Part shown: one piece after another, positions 35,619-48,090 of the stretch | Numbering within the stretch: the first letter of the stretch is position 1 | How the letters are laid out: each line of letters starts with the position of its first letter | Origin: Rhizobiaceae bacterium MnEN-MB40S | Lineage (GTDB): Bacteria; Pseudomonadota; Alphaproteobacteria; Rhizobiales; Rhizobiaceae | Length of the DNA stretch: 64,000 nucleotides | Assembly: GCA_024343425.1 (NCBI GenBank) | Contig: BRLC01000005.1 | Location: 17,845-81,844, forward strand | Reading direction: 5' to 3' | Program-made: the position numbers and the translations under genes | Notes under the pieces: model-generated | The model's database searches: none | The model's input: the letters and a program-made list of their open reading frames with translations, nothing else | Told to the model about the DNA's origin: nothing

Positions 35619-37514
35619 CTAGTAGCTTTGCGAGAGGGTGAGGTCAGCGAGCCTAGCGTTTACCGTCACGCCGAATTCCTCCTGCATTATGCGAACGGCT
35701 TGCCCGAGAATATCATTCGAGATGCTGTCCGAAATCGCAGAGACGGCGGCCGGCGGCAATTGGTTGTCTTCTGCAGGAGAAGGCGTCGTGACGCTCTGAA
35801 CCTTCAGCAGGATTCTCGCCGTATTGTCCGGATCGCTGGCCAACGCGACATGGCCTTTCGGACCTGAGAAGGCGGCGTTCAAAGCGTCGGCCCCGAAAAG
35901 CGCGTCCTGATCGTTACGGCCGATATCGTATTTCGTATCCGGAGTAAGGCCGTATTCAGCGCCGATCGCGCTCAGTTCTTCGCCGTCGGCGAGACGCTTG
36001 CGCAGTTCCTCGCCAAGTTTGGCCAACTCTACGTCCGTCTGCTGATTTTTCCAGTCTGCGACGACCTGGTCGCGAACCTCGTCCAGCGTCCGATCGCGGG
36101 AAGGCGTGATGTCGTTGACTTCGTACCACAGGAAACCATCCGAACCGATGCTGATCGGCGGAGAGTCGATGTTGATGTCGGCTTGGAAGGCTTCCTGGAG
36201 GAGCGTCGCTCTTTCCGGCAGGTCGCTGATCATTTGACCGTTCGGGTCCCGGCCGGTGCGGTCCACCGCGTCGATGGTCACAGGCGAGAGCTGTTGCTTG
36301 GTCGCCGCCTCCACAAGCGTGTCGCCTGCGGCGCGGGCGTCTTCGTAGGCGTCATGCACGTCCAGCAGAATATTACCGGCGTCGACGAGCGCCATTTCCT
36401 GACGAATCTCGGGCTCGACTTCCTCGAAACTCCTGGTGGCGCCGGGCGTAATCGAAGTCACGCGCAGGATGACCGGGCCAAAGGCGCCGTCGACCACGCC
36501 GGATGTTCCGCCCTGGCCGTCAATGGAGAAGGCGGCTTCAGCGATGAGTTGATCCGGCACCGAGGCCTTGGAGAATGTGCCGAGATTGACGTCGTCAGCC
36601 GTCTTGCCCTGTTCGCTCAGGACTTCGTCAAAGCTCTTGCCCTGGTCCAGTTCGCTGGCGGCGGCTTCGGCGTCTTCCCGTGACGCGAAGTTCAATTGCT
36701 CGATAGTTCTTTCTTCAGGCGTCGTGTAGCGGTCCTTGGTGCGTTCATATTCATCCCGCACAAGATTCTCCGCAACCGCAGCCGGGTCCGAAATATCCTC
36801 GGCCGTCAGCGTGACATAGCTGATCTTGCGATATTCCGGCGCACGGTATTTCGACTTGTTCTCTTCGAAATATTTTGACGCCTCCTCATCGGTGGGGTCT
36901 GCGACGTCCCCGATCAGCGTCCGGTCAAGAAACAGGTAGTCAACCGTCCTCTTTTCATTCTGGAACTGGTTGAACGCTTCAAGCAGAGCCGCAGGAGCTT
37001 CATACCCGTCCGCGATTGCATCGACGATCTGCGTTCTGATGGCGGCGTTCTGCTGGCTTGTGATGAAGCTGTCCGGCGTGAAGCCTGAATTGCGCAGAAC
37101 CGCGTCGAACGTGGCTTCGTCGAAGCGGCCGTTGATGCCCTGGAACGCCGGATCGTCGCGGATGATGCCGGCGAGGCGATCTTCCGAGAGTCCCAAATTC
37201 ATCCGTCGCGACTGTTCGTCGAGAGCGGCAGACGTGGCGACGATGCTCAGAGTTTGCGCTTCGAGGCCCATGGTGCGCGCCTGTTCCCTCGAAATATAGC
37301 GCTGCAATTGTTGGGAAATAAGGGACACCTGCCTGTTGTAGGCGAGCAGAAATTCATTCTGTGTCACGCGTGTGTCGCCGACCGTCACGACCGAATTGCC
37401 GGCGCCCTGGAACAGCGTGCCGCTGATGCCCCATACGCCGAATGAGAGCACGAGCACGATGAGAAGCAGTTTGGCGAGCCAGGACTGCGCGGCGCGACGA
37501 AGGGTGTCTAGCAT
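35619..37514 (-). CDS. ppiD: Periplasmic folding chaperone PpiD (SurA-like rotamase)
   Basis: This 631-residue membrane-anchored peptidyl-prolyl isomerase helps outer-membrane protein folding. A single N-terminal helix ([21 protein letters not shown]) anchors it. The SurA_N-like region with [10 protein letters not shown] follows, then a parvulin-type domain around [28 protein letters not shown], and a C-terminal segment. The ATG at 37514 (MLDTLRR) was selected because the anchor follows directly; a 109-codon upstream extension would cross the tpiA promoter region. It is divergent from tpiA. Confidence 0.93.
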   Translation of the reverse strand: MLDTLRRAAQSWLAKLLLIVLVLSFGVWGISGTLFQGAGNSVVTVGDTRVTQNEFLLAYNRQVSLISQQLQRYISREQARTMGLEAQTLSIVATSAALDEQSRRMNLGLSEDRLAGIIRDDPAFQGINGRFDEATFDAVLRNSGFTPDSFITSQQNAAIRTQIVDAIADGYEAPAALLEAFNQFQNEKRTVDYLFLDRTLIGDVADPTDEEASKYFEENKSKYRAPEYRKISYVTLTAEDISDPAAVAENLVRDEYERTKDRYTTPEERTIEQLNFASREDAEAAASELDQGKSFDEVLSEQGKTADDVNLGTFSKASVPDQLIAEAAFSIDGQGGTSGVVDGAFGPVILRVTSITPGATRSFEEVEPEIRQEMALVDAGNILLDVHDAYEDARAAGDTLVEAATKQQLSPVTIDAVDRTGRDPNGQMISDLPERATLLQEAFQADINIDSPPISIGSDGFLWYEVNDITPSRDRTLDEVRDQVVADWKNQQTDVELAKLGEELRKRLADGEELSAIGAEYGLTPDTKYDIGRNDQDALFGADALNAAFSGPKGHVALASDPDNTARILLKVQSVTTPSPAEDNQLPPAAVSAISDSISNDILGQAVRIMQEEFGVTVNARLADLTLSQSY

Positions 37515-37714
37515 ATGAATTCCATTCCAACCCGGGAGCCGGCGCGTTGAAACGCCGACAATATTTGCATTTGTTGATCGTCTTTTAAGCGGCGGGCAAG
37601 CCGCTAGCAAGACCCGCAAGGCGACAGCGGCAAATTCGAAATGCGGCTGCCGGACTTTGAAATCGTCCGCCGACCTGATAGGTCGTCTGCAACGTAGGTT
37701 TGAGGGGTACTGGA

Positions 37715-38476
37715 ATGACACCGGGAGTGAAGCCGCTGGTGGCGGGCAACTGGAAAATGAATGGCGATCGCAACGCTCTGCATGAGATAACCGCCATTGC
37801 CAACGGCATTGACGGGTCGCTTGGCGAGAAAATTGACGCAATCATCTGCCCGCCGGCCACATTGCTGTATCTTGCAGCGGGTAGCGTGCTGGACACGCCG
37901 CTTACGATTGGAGCGCAGGACTGTCATCAGTCGGCCTCCGGAGCGCATACCGGCGATATCGCAGCCACGATGATCAAGGACACAGGCGCCACGCATGTCA
38001 TCGTCGGTCATTCCGAACGCCGGACGGACCACCATGAAGACGATGCGCTGGTGCGCGTGAAGGCGATTGCCGCGCACGAACAGGGACTGGTTTCGATTAT
38101 TTGTATCGGTGAGACGAAGGAAGAAAGAGAAGCTGGCGAGACGCTGACGATTCTCGGCGCGCAACTCGCAGGTTCGCTTCCGGAGAATTGCACGGAATTC
38201 AACACTGTTGTGGCTTATGAACCCGTCTGGGCCATCGGCACGGGTCTGACGCCGAGCATCGAGGATGTCGCGGAAGCGCACGCCTTCATCCGAAGCCGGC
38301 TCGAAGACAGGTTCGGCGAGGCCGGCTGCAAGATGCGCCTTCTGTATGGCGGTTCGGTGAAACCCGGCAATGCGTCGGAACTGATGGCGGTCGTAAACGT
38401 CGATGGAGCGCTTGTCGGCGGCGCAAGCTTGAAATCGGCGGATTTCCTCGCCATTTGTGAAGCCTATAGAACTTGA
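37715..38476 (+). CDS. tpiA: Triosephosphate isomerase TpiA
   Basis: This 253-residue glycolytic enzyme interconverts dihydroxyacetone phosphate and glyceraldehyde 3-phosphate. Catalytic residues are seen: lysine in AGNWKMNGD, histidine in VIVGHSERR, glutamate in [12 protein letters not shown], and the phosphate loop in GGSVKPGNA. The ATG at 37715 matches the family N-terminus; an earlier in-frame start adds 5 residues. A weak hairpin follows, then secG. Confidence 0.97.
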   Translation: MTPGVKPLVAGNWKMNGDRNALHEITAIANGIDGSLGEKIDAIICPPATLLYLAAGSVLDTPLTIGAQDCHQSASGAHTGDIAATMIKDTGATHVIVGHSERRTDHHEDDALVRVKAIAAHEQGLVSIICIGETKEEREAGETLTILGAQLAGSLPENCTEFNTVVAYEPVWAIGTGLTPSIEDVAEAHAFIRSRLEDRFGEAGCKMRLLYGGSVKPGNASELMAVVNVDGALVGGASLKSADFLAICEAYRT

Positions 38477-38594
38477 CCCACGTCGGCGCACGCCGTCGTT
38501 TCAATCTCCCAGATTATGGGTTGGAATAATCAACGGCGTCGTGTAAAGAGCCGCCCAATCCCTACATTCGCCAGACTTCGGCAGGAAAAGGTTC

Positions 38595-38969
38595 ATGCAA
38601 ACGGTTTTGATCGTTATTCATCTCATGGTGGTCGTCGCGCTCGTCGCCGTCGTTCTGCTGCAACGCTCCGAAGGCGGCGCTCTTGGCATCGGCGGTGGGG
38701 GCGGTTCCGGCTTCATGTCAGCCCGTGGCGCAGCGGATGCGCTCACCCGGACAACCGGTATCCTCGCGGCCGCCTTCTTCGCCACGTCCATCGCATTGGG
38801 CATCTGGGCGCGTTATGAATCGCGGCCAACGGATATCCTTGAGCGGATTCAGCAGACTCAGCCGAGCGAAGGCACGAGCGTTCTGGATCAACTCGGCGGA
38901 TCGTCGGAAACGGATAGCCAAACCGACAGCAACAGCAATTCCGACGGACAAATTCCGACGGGCCAATAA
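38595..38969 (+). CDS. secG: Preprotein translocase subunit SecG
   Basis: This 124-residue membrane subunit of the SecYEG channel has two helices (LIVIHLMVVVALVAVVLLQ and the second around TTGILAAAFFATSIALGIW), separated by the conserved GGGGGSGFMSARGAAD loop. A long polar C-terminal tail rich in serine and asparagine follows. It is flanked by tpiA and pyrG as usual for the order. Confidence 0.95.
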   Translation: MQTVLIVIHLMVVVALVAVVLLQRSEGGALGIGGGGGSGFMSARGAADALTRTTGILAAAFFATSIALGIWARYESRPTDILERIQQTQPSEGTSVLDQLGGSSETDSQTDSNSNSDGQIPTGQ

Positions 38970-38990
38970 TAAGCGCCAGTGAACGATTGG

Positions 38991-39018
38991 TCGGCGGCTC
39001 AAACGGGTCGCCGATTTT
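38991..39018 (+). terminator. Putative terminator after secG
   Basis: The 6-bp stem TCGGCG / CGCCGA (38991-38996 with 39009-39014) is followed by TTTTC. It lies 20 bases after the secG stop and before pyrG. Confidence 0.5.
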
Positions 39019-39106
39019 CATGTGAGGAATCGGCATGCCGGTTCCGAATGAAAAATCTGCGGCTTCGTGGCGAATGGGGCTGGTGGAATCACTTTGAAAG
39101 CGGTAA

Positions 39107-40747
<1,641 letters not shown>

Positions 40748-40756
40748 CAATTTTCG

Positions 40757-41848
40757 TCAATCGAGTTGGGCGATCCATTCCTCGAGCATTTCGACGGCTT
40801 CTACATGGACCATGGAGCGGCCGAGCTCCGGCATCATGACGCCCGGATCTAGGCTTTTCATACGGAAAATCAGGATCGAGTCTTCCGGGGCGCCTGGAAC
40901 AATATCGAACTTGTGATCCCCTGATCCACGCCCGGCGGCCACAGGGCGTTTCATCAGTCCCCATTTCACAGGGTCGGTTTCCGAACTTCGCAGGAAGAGG
41001 CCGGAATTGCTGGCGGCTCCTTCAAGGCGATGACAATGGGCGCAATTGACATCCAGATAGGAGCGGGCTCTAGCGTCTATCGGCAACGCGTCGTCGTTCC
41101 AGTTTGCCGCACGCGGCGCTTCGTCAGCAGACGGCGCTCCACTCAGAATGCCGCGTTCTGACCAGGTTTCCAACTGATTTGATGCGCCCGTTGCGTAGCC
41201 ATACTGATGATTGAGATTTCGCGCGCTGGGGCCGATCGGCGTGATCCGGTCGCCGTTGGCGTGGCATTCCTTGCACTGGTTTGCGTTCGGGACAGCGTAG
41301 TTGATGGAGATGGAGCCGCCTGAATTGTCGATGACATCAATGGGCAACCGTTTTCCAGCGATTTTCAGCGTCGCGTCTCCCGTTTCTTCGTCCCATACAT
41401 AGGCGAACGCCTTCCAGCCATCGTCCTGGCGTATCAGAAGCCGGGTTTCGACAAGCCGTATGTCACGGGTCGGTTCACGCAGGTCAGCCGGGTATGAAAA
41501 TGTTTTGACGAGCGTTGTTCCGACCGGAAACCGGAAGACGTCGTCATCGACATACTCCGCGGATTCGCCTTCGGGCACATAGATAAACCGGTTCTTGGAT
41601 GCATAATCGGTAAAAAGCGGCGTGATGAGATCATAGGGCACGACGCCTTCCGACGGCGTTTGTTTCAAGCCGTCTGCAAACAGATTGTATTCGGACAAAT
41701 GCCGAGCCGGCTTGCTGGCCAAGAGCGCTGCATCGTTGACCGAGCCGGCCCGAGCCTGTTCGGCGTTCGCCAACAAACCGCAGGAAACGAGCAGAAATGT
41801 AAATGCAACCAGAAAGCCGAGGGGAAGTTTTCGGCGCGACAGCTTCAT
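40757..41848 (-). CDS. Secreted diheme c-type protein (HNE_0200/SO_2930-like family)
   Basis: This 363-residue periplasmic or surface protein has a signal peptide with a possible lipobox (LLVSCGLLANA). Two CxxCH heme sites are present: CKECH in the middle (NQCKECHANGD) and CAHCH near the C-terminus (DVNCAHCHRLEG). It resembles TIGR03806 (HNE_0200 family), a family recorded as occurring in pairs with the beta-helix protein encoded upstream. The function of the pair is unknown. The start at 41848 lies 4 bases after the upstream stop codon. An electron-transfer or substrate-oxidising role is inferred from the hemes. Confidence 0.85.
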   Translation of the reverse strand: MKLSRRKLPLGFLVAFTFLLVSCGLLANAEQARAGSVNDAALLASKPARHLSEYNLFADGLKQTPSEGVVPYDLITPLFTDYASKNRFIYVPEGESAEYVDDDVFRFPVGTTLVKTFSYPADLREPTRDIRLVETRLLIRQDDGWKAFAYVWDEETGDATLKIAGKRLPIDVIDNSGGSISINYAVPNANQCKECHANGDRITPIGPSARNLNHQYGYATGASNQLETWSERGILSGAPSADEAPRAANWNDDALPIDARARSYLDVNCAHCHRLEGAASNSGLFLRSSETDPVKWGLMKRPVAAGRGSGDHKFDIVPGAPEDSILIFRMKSLDPGVMMPELGRSMVHVEAVEMLEEWIAQLD

Positions 41849-41852
41849 GCCT

Positions 41853-43088
41853 TCATTTTTCAAGTTGGGGGAGCGAGACCGGTTTCGGCTCCGGAAGCGA
41901 TCCGGCGTAGTCCGTAACATCCCGGTCCGGAGACGTTGTCCATGGATACAGCGTGTTCTGGATCATGTGGAGGTTGGCGAATGTCGCGCCGCCTGGTTCG
42001 TCGATGTAGATTCGATCTTCGTTCGCGGTCCACGTCACCCATTCTGTCAGCGGCACCACACCGTCCCAGACGATATCCGGAACCGGCTTTCCGGTCAGAC
42101 CGGCAATCAACATTCCAACTTCGCCGTCCGGGTCTCCGCCGCCATTTTCATAGGTGTTGTCCCTTATGACCACCGCCCTCGGATGCGGGTAGTAGTTGTC
42201 GTCCTCATAGCTTTCTGGGAATGTTGCGATGAGGACCTGCACTGTTCCATTGTTTTTCAACGTGTTGTTGAAGATATGCACATCCCGGTTGGCCATGACC
42301 ATGATGCCGGTGCCTTTTGCGACCATCCCGACCATGTTGCCTTCAGGCGCGAAATTCGGCGTATCATTGTCTGCAACCATGTTATCGAAAACACGCACCG
42401 ACCGGCCGCCCATGACCGGAAGGTTCGGCAGGTCGAAAACCAGTATCCCGCCGGTATTGTGGGTGGCTGTATTGCCGTAGACGTCGGCGTTCCTGCTGTT
42501 TTCGATCTCGATGCCGGCGACGCTATACTGAACGAGGGAATTTCGAACAATGATGTTCTTAGACTGTCCGACATAAATGCCGGCGTCCGATGCGCCGCTG
42601 ACTTCGCAGTCTTCGATCAGGATATTCGTCGATTCCACCGGGTAAATCCCGTAGGCGCCATTACTTTCGTCCGGACCTCCGGTCCATGTGACCCTCACGC
42701 GTCGATAGGTGATGTTGTCGGCGGCCTTCGATTTGACGCCATCGCCCTTGCTGTCTTCGATGGCGAAGTCTTCCAGCGTTACGCCGGACGCGGTAACGAG
42801 CAGGCCTTCACCGCCACCGACCTGATTGGCGTAGGAAAGGATCGTCTGGCCCATGCCTGCGCCCTTGAGAGTGACGCCCTCAATATCGAGAGAAAGACCA
42901 TCTGCGAGGTCATAGGATCCGGCTCTCATGACAATCGTTGAGCCGGGCTCGGCGAGGATGAGCGCCTCCTGAAGTTTCTCGGCTGCGTCCGGTCCCGGGT
43001 CAATATATGTCACCGGTTCGGCGCTGGCGGGTGAAATGGCCAGAAGAGCAAAGGAAACGCAAACCGTTGCAAGCAATGAGTGAAACAT
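41853..43088 (-). CDS. Parallel beta-helix repeat protein (partner of diheme protein)
   Basis: This 411-residue secreted protein has a signal peptide ending ISPASA. It carries right-handed beta-helix coils with repeated (N/S)xx(V/I)xx(N/D) stacks, such as NIIVRNSLVQYSVAGIEIEN and NADVYGNTATHNTGGILVF. It resembles TIGR03805 (beta_helix_1), known to pair with the HNE_0200 family in two-gene operons. It is the first gene of the operon and divergent from the TetR gene. The fold is of the kind used in pectate lyases and surface polysaccharide-binding enzymes; no catalytic site is assignable. Confidence 0.87.
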   Translation of the reverse strand: MFHSLLATVCVSFALLAISPASAEPVTYIDPGPDAAEKLQEALILAEPGSTIVMRAGSYDLADGLSLDIEGVTLKGAGMGQTILSYANQVGGGEGLLVTASGVTLEDFAIEDSKGDGVKSKAADNITYRRVRVTWTGGPDESNGAYGIYPVESTNILIEDCEVSGASDAGIYVGQSKNIIVRNSLVQYSVAGIEIENSRNADVYGNTATHNTGGILVFDLPNLPVMGGRSVRVFDNMVADNDTPNFAPEGNMVGMVAKGTGIMVMANRDVHIFNNTLKNNGTVQVLIATFPESYEDDNYYPHPRAVVIRDNTYENGGGDPDGEVGMLIAGLTGKPVPDIVWDGVVPLTEWVTWTANEDRIYIDEPGGATFANLHMIQNTLYPWTTSPDRDVTDYAGSLPEPKPVSLPQLEK

Positions 43089-43133
43089 GATCTCTATCCT
43101 TATGCCGGTTCAAGGTACCACGTGGGCGTGTGC

Positions 43134-43146
43134 TGTTCAACGAACA
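43134..43146. promoter_or_regulatory. TetR-type operator TGTTC-AAC-GAACA
   Basis: A perfect 5-bp inverted repeat with a 3-base spacer lies in the 115-base divergent region between the beta-helix gene and the TetR gene, 46 bases from the former's start. It is the right size for an autoregulated TetR dimer controlling both directions. Confidence 0.5.
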
Positions 43147-43203
43147 TGAAGGCGCTTCATATTCCCGTTTGATTTGGTTGATTACAGCGTCCTATAGTTC
43201 GTT

Positions 43204-43881
43204 ATGGACATGAATCCGGTCAATGGTCGACGGCAACCGCGACAGAAACGTTCGCTAGAAAAAGTAGAGACCATCCTCGACGCGGTGGAAACACTTGTGG
43301 CGCGCGACGGGGTTGAGGCGCTGACGACCACCGCGGTCGCCAAACACTCCGGCATGGCCGTGGGCACGATCTACCAGTATTTTTCGAATCGGACGGAAAT
43401 GGCGCTGGAAACCTATGAGCGCATGTTCGAGCGGCTGGCTGCTCAAATCGAGGAGGAAGCGGTACGCGGCGATCACGGAAAAGATGGCGACGATCCGATC
43501 AGGCGTCTGATTTTCCTGTATCTGAACAACGCCGAAAATCATCCCGGTTTCATACCGCTTCTCCAGTTTGCTCGAATAAACAGGCGACATGAGGAGGTAA
43601 AAAGCAGTGCCGAGGAAAAGATCGAGAAGCTCGTGAACCAGTACCTCAATTTGTATTTGCCCGAGCTCGACGCGACGGATCTTTATGTCGTACGCCACAT
43701 CGTGTTGAGATTGTTGAGAACGCTGGTGGATGCAGTTTTGTTGCAGTCCGATCCTGAGCTGCGGGCCCGGTTCAGTGAAGAGTTGGTGGAACATTGCAAG
43801 TTCGCTATCGAGCGCGCCAGATTGACTCTCGGCGACGTGTCGGAGGAACGTGGCGCGGCCATGGTTATACAAGGCGATTGA
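43204..43881 (+). CDS. TetR/AcrR family regulator
   Basis: This 225-residue repressor has an N-terminal helix-turn-helix (KVETILDAVETLVARDGVEALTTTAVAKHSGMAVGTIYQYF) that is canonical for the family, followed by a variable helical ligand domain. It is divergent from the diheme/beta-helix operon, so it likely controls it. A lipid or aromatic inducer is possible but not readable. Confidence 0.92.
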   Translation: MDMNPVNGRRQPRQKRSLEKVETILDAVETLVARDGVEALTTTAVAKHSGMAVGTIYQYFSNRTEMALETYERMFERLAAQIEEEAVRGDHGKDGDDPIRRLIFLYLNNAENHPGFIPLLQFARINRRHEEVKSSAEEKIEKLVNQYLNLYLPELDATDLYVVRHIVLRLLRTLVDAVLLQSDPELRARFSEELVEHCKFAIERARLTLGDVSEERGAAMVIQGD

Positions 43882-43915
43882 AGCAACAGCTAACAAGCCC
43901 GTAATTGCAAATTAG

Positions 43916-45274
<1,359 letters not shown>

Positions 45275-46189
45275 TCAGGTTTCGCGTAGCCGCCGCCGGT
45301 ATTGGCTTGGGCTGACGCCGATCAGGTTCTTGAAGGTGCTCGTCAGATGCGCGTGACTGGAAAAGCCGGTCATCATGGCGATGTCTGTGATGTCGATAGC
45401 GGTGCAGGACAGCAGCGATTGCGCCTTTGATATTCGTCTTCCGATAACAAACCGAATTGGCGTTTTGCCGGCCGTCTGCGTGAAATCGGACAGGAAGCGT
45501 TTGGATGTTTGACCGGTGATTTTTGCAAGCTGGTCAAGCGTAATCTTTTCACTGAGGTGTTCGTCGATGAAGCGTTCCACAGCGACATATTGGTCCGGCG
45601 TCAGCGGTCCGTAGCTTTTGTTTTTTGAAGAAGTTGTGGCGCTGGCCGTGTATTTTTTGCAGATGTAACGACACATCGTTTCCAAAAGGCTGGCTGCGAA
45701 AGCCATGTCGGTTTTATCCGGCTCTTCAGACACCTCGGCCAACTGCCTCAAGCCGAGATGAATCAATTCGTCTCTGAGCGCCAGTTTTGCTTCGAGGTGC
45801 AGGTCAGAAGGTGGATTTGTCGAAAATTCGTTCAACGCGCTTTGTTTTATCCGCAGTTCGGCGAACTGGAACTGAGCGCCTTGCAACTGCACCTTGAATG
45901 TCTTGCCAGCAGGCACAATCCATATGTCGCCATCAATCGGTAGACTGACGCGCCAATGCCCGCCTTCTATCAATGCTTGAAATGTACGCAGACGTTTTCC
46001 AAGGTAAACATAAACGGTATGGTAGTCTGCGGTTACCTGCCATTCGCACTTTCCAAGAATATTCGCATGGTTATAGTGGAATTTGATTTTATTGGTAAGA
46101 AAAACACGCATATCGCAATAAAGATTTTCGTCATATGTACGACTATCAATTTTATAAGTAATATTTTCAATCATTTTAAGGTTGCTCAA
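45275..46189 (-). CDS. AraC-family transcriptional regulator
   Basis: This regulator has 304 residues. An N-terminal cupin-like sensor (WQVTADYHTVYVYLGKRL ... WIVPAGKTFKVQLQGAQF) is followed by two C-terminal helix-turn-helix motifs (ITLDQLAKITGQTSKRFLSDF and ITDIAMMTGFSSHAHLTSTF). The gene's 5' part and the upstream region are unusually AT-rich, in contrast to the surrounding GC-rich backbone, suggesting horizontal acquisition. ATG may be at 46189 or 46174 (MIEN). It lies between eno and ftsB, normally neighbours. The closest regulated target may be the region upstream of the EAL gene. Confidence 0.85.
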   Translation of the reverse strand: MSNLKMIENITYKIDSRTYDENLYCDMRVFLTNKIKFHYNHANILGKCEWQVTADYHTVYVYLGKRLRTFQALIEGGHWRVSLPIDGDIWIVPAGKTFKVQLQGAQFQFAELRIKQSALNEFSTNPPSDLHLEAKLALRDELIHLGLRQLAEVSEEPDKTDMAFAASLLETMCRYICKKYTASATTSSKNKSYGPLTPDQYVAVERFIDEHLSEKITLDQLAKITGQTSKRFLSDFTQTAGKTPIRFVIGRRISKAQSLLSCTAIDITDIAMMTGFSSHAHLTSTFKNLIGVSPSQYRRRLRET

Positions 46190-46665
46190 ATTATATTATT
46201 TATTAGAAAGTTCAAAAGTAAGAAATCAGCGGATATCAATTATGTATATTAACGGTAATATTAAAAAACGCTCGTATGTTTTACGTATATTTCAATATCA
46301 GAGTTACGTGAATGTCATCGGCGACTAGCGCATTTCATCCTTCGGATTCGTTGTTGGTGGCTGCCCTTTATTACTGGACGGGAAACGTTCGTCCGCCTTC
46401 ATATTCGTGTTATGGTTGTTGATTTGGTCTTTCAGTATCCAAGATGTATCAATATAGGGAATAACGCTCATTCGCCCTATTGGTGTCATATCAAGAAATG
46501 CTCGTTTTTTTCAACTATTTCAACCTATAGGTTGAAAAATTTTAGAATTTTCAGAAATCTTGGATTGCAGAAGCTGCCTATATGTAGATGATATGGGGTT
46601 GAGGCGGCAGCGTCGCGTGACGTTGCGAGTCTCATAGGGCGAACTCTCAGATTTTGGCAATTCAG
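46190..46665. other. 476-base AT-rich gap between AraC and EAL genes
   Basis: The sequence is clearly AT-richer than its neighbours up to about 46560. No ORF above 12 codons was convincing. It contains the 18-bp palindrome at 46519-46536 and an additional half-site TTCAAC at 46510. It is likely the promoter region for both the divergent AraC and EAL genes. Confidence 0.6.
46519..46536. promoter_or_regulatory. 18-bp perfect palindrome TTCAACCTATAGGTTGAA
   Basis: All nine base pairs are complementary about the centre (46527/46528). It lies in the AT-rich gap ~130 bases upstream of the EAL gene, and an extra half-site TTCAAC precedes it. It has the form of a dimer operator (LuxR, MerR or HTH type). 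The arm TTCARCC recurs at 26500, near the secreted AOC-type gene. Confidence 0.5.
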
Positions 46666-47469
46666 ATGTATTCGAGTGGACTAAAGGGTGTAGAGCCCGT
46701 ACGGGACGACGTTTCCTCGGAGCCTGGTCTTTCGATGTTTCGGGATGCGTTGGCTGAGGACCGCATCGTCCTGCAAGCCGAAAGGATCGTCGATGTCCAG
46801 GATCTTGGCGCCACTCTTTATTCGGAATGTCTAGCCCGCCTCGTTGATACGGCGGGTTGCGTGCGTATGGCGTCGGAGTTTGTGCCGGCAGTTGAAGCGT
46901 CTGGAGAGATCGCTTCATTGGACCGGTGTGTGATGTGTCAAGTGCTTGAAGAACTGTGCTCCGATTGCAGCGCTGTCCTCGGGTGCAATATATCAGCGGA
47001 AACTCTGTCCGATGCAAATACCTGGAACAGCATCATCGGGCTGATTTCGAAATACAGCTCTGTGGCGAATAGACTAGTGCTTGAAGTCACAGAGACACGG
47101 CCACTCGGCATTGACCGCTATGAGGCGCGAAAGCGGTTCTCCGAGGTTCAGAATCTCGGTTGCCGGGTGGCCGTAGACGATTTCGGCGTGGGGCATTTCA
47201 GTCCGTCCACACTTCTTTTTATCGATGCGGACATCGTCAAGATAGACGCGTCAATAATGAGAAAACTTCGTGTCGGAAAAGACGGCGTCAGCAATCTGGA
47301 CTGCATTGTCGGTTTTGCATCATGCACTGCGCCTGTTGTGGTCGTGGAGGGCGTTGAAACGCCTGAGCAATTGATATTGGTCCGCAGAGCCGGCGCAACC
47401 CATGCTCAGGGGTATCTGTTTCCGAGAGCTGAAATCAAACACCGATTGTCAGGCGGTGCTATTTCCTAA
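46666..47469 (+). CDS. EAL-domain cyclic-di-GMP phosphodiesterase (divergent)
   Basis: This 267-residue cytosolic protein consists of an EAL domain alone. The EAL motif is ECLAR. Conserved metal/substrate residues remain in NISAETL, LVLEVTETRP, VAVDDFGVGHFS, VKIDASIM and VVVEGVETPEQL. Activity is therefore plausible despite the altered first motif. A TTG at 46654 is an alternative start; the ATG at 46666 gives the better family N-terminus. It has no sensor domain. It may lower cyclic-di-GMP under control of the AraC protein or the palindrome region upstream. Confidence 0.85.
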   Translation: MYSSGLKGVEPVRDDVSSEPGLSMFRDALAEDRIVLQAERIVDVQDLGATLYSECLARLVDTAGCVRMASEFVPAVEASGEIASLDRCVMCQVLEELCSDCSAVLGCNISAETLSDANTWNSIIGLISKYSSVANRLVLEVTETRPLGIDRYEARKRFSEVQNLGCRVAVDDFGVGHFSPSTLLFIDADIVKIDASIMRKLRVGKDGVSNLDCIVGFASCTAPVVVVEGVETPEQLILVRRAGATHAQGYLFPRAEIKHRLSGGAIS

Positions 47470-47636
47470 CTGGATCTCATGACGATCCATGGAAAACTGA
47501 CCGGCCTAAATATTTACGCTCTCGTCTGAGGCCTACAAAATCACCTGCTGCTAATACGTTGTTAAGCTAGAGCGTACATAGTCGGGCACCGGGGATCGAT
47601 ACGCCCCCTCCGCATGAGTTTCGAATTGTCTGATTG

Positions 47637-47948
47637 ATGTCGACGCGTCAAAAAAAGATACGCAATACAGGACGATACCTCGTTCCGGTTATAGCGGCCG
47701 GCTTTATAAGCTATTTCGGATATCACTCAATTCACGGAGGGCGAGGGCTCCTTGCAAAGGAGGGTTTTGAACAGCAGTCGGCCCTCCTTCAGGAAGAGCT
47801 TGATAGGCTGGTTCTAACGAGGAATTCAATGCAGAGACGTATTCTGCTTCTGCAAGACGGCACATTCGATCGCGACATGCTGGATGAGCGCGCTCGAAAT
47901 GAACTCAATGTGTCGCGTCCCACCGAGATCACCATATATCTGGATTAG
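47637..47948 (+). CDS. ftsB: Septum formation initiator FtsB/DivIC-like
   Basis: This 103-residue bitopic division protein has one N-terminal helix (YLVPVIAAGFISYFGYHSIHG), then a coiled coil (EGFEQQSALLQEELDRLVL) and the conserved DRDMLDERARNELNVSRP block. It is adjacent to pdhA, as in related genomes. The start at 47637 (ATG) is preferred to the overlapping TTG. Confidence 0.9.
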   Translation: MSTRQKKIRNTGRYLVPVIAAGFISYFGYHSIHGGRGLLAKEGFEQQSALLQEELDRLVLTRNSMQRRILLLQDGTFDRDMLDERARNELNVSRPTEITIYLD

Positions 47949-48090
47949 TGAATTAATCAAAATCGAGTTAATATTAAGTTTTCCAATAAAAAACAATTGC
48001 TTGGCATTCATGTGTGTTATGCATAATCGCACTTGCTGATATCGGACTCGTCCCGTAGACTTTCTGTAACAAAACACAGGGAGGACGAGA

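Noticed and set aside
41685..42941. 418-residue plus-strand ORF opposite the beta-helix protein
   Set aside because: Antisense shadow of the beta-helix repeats.
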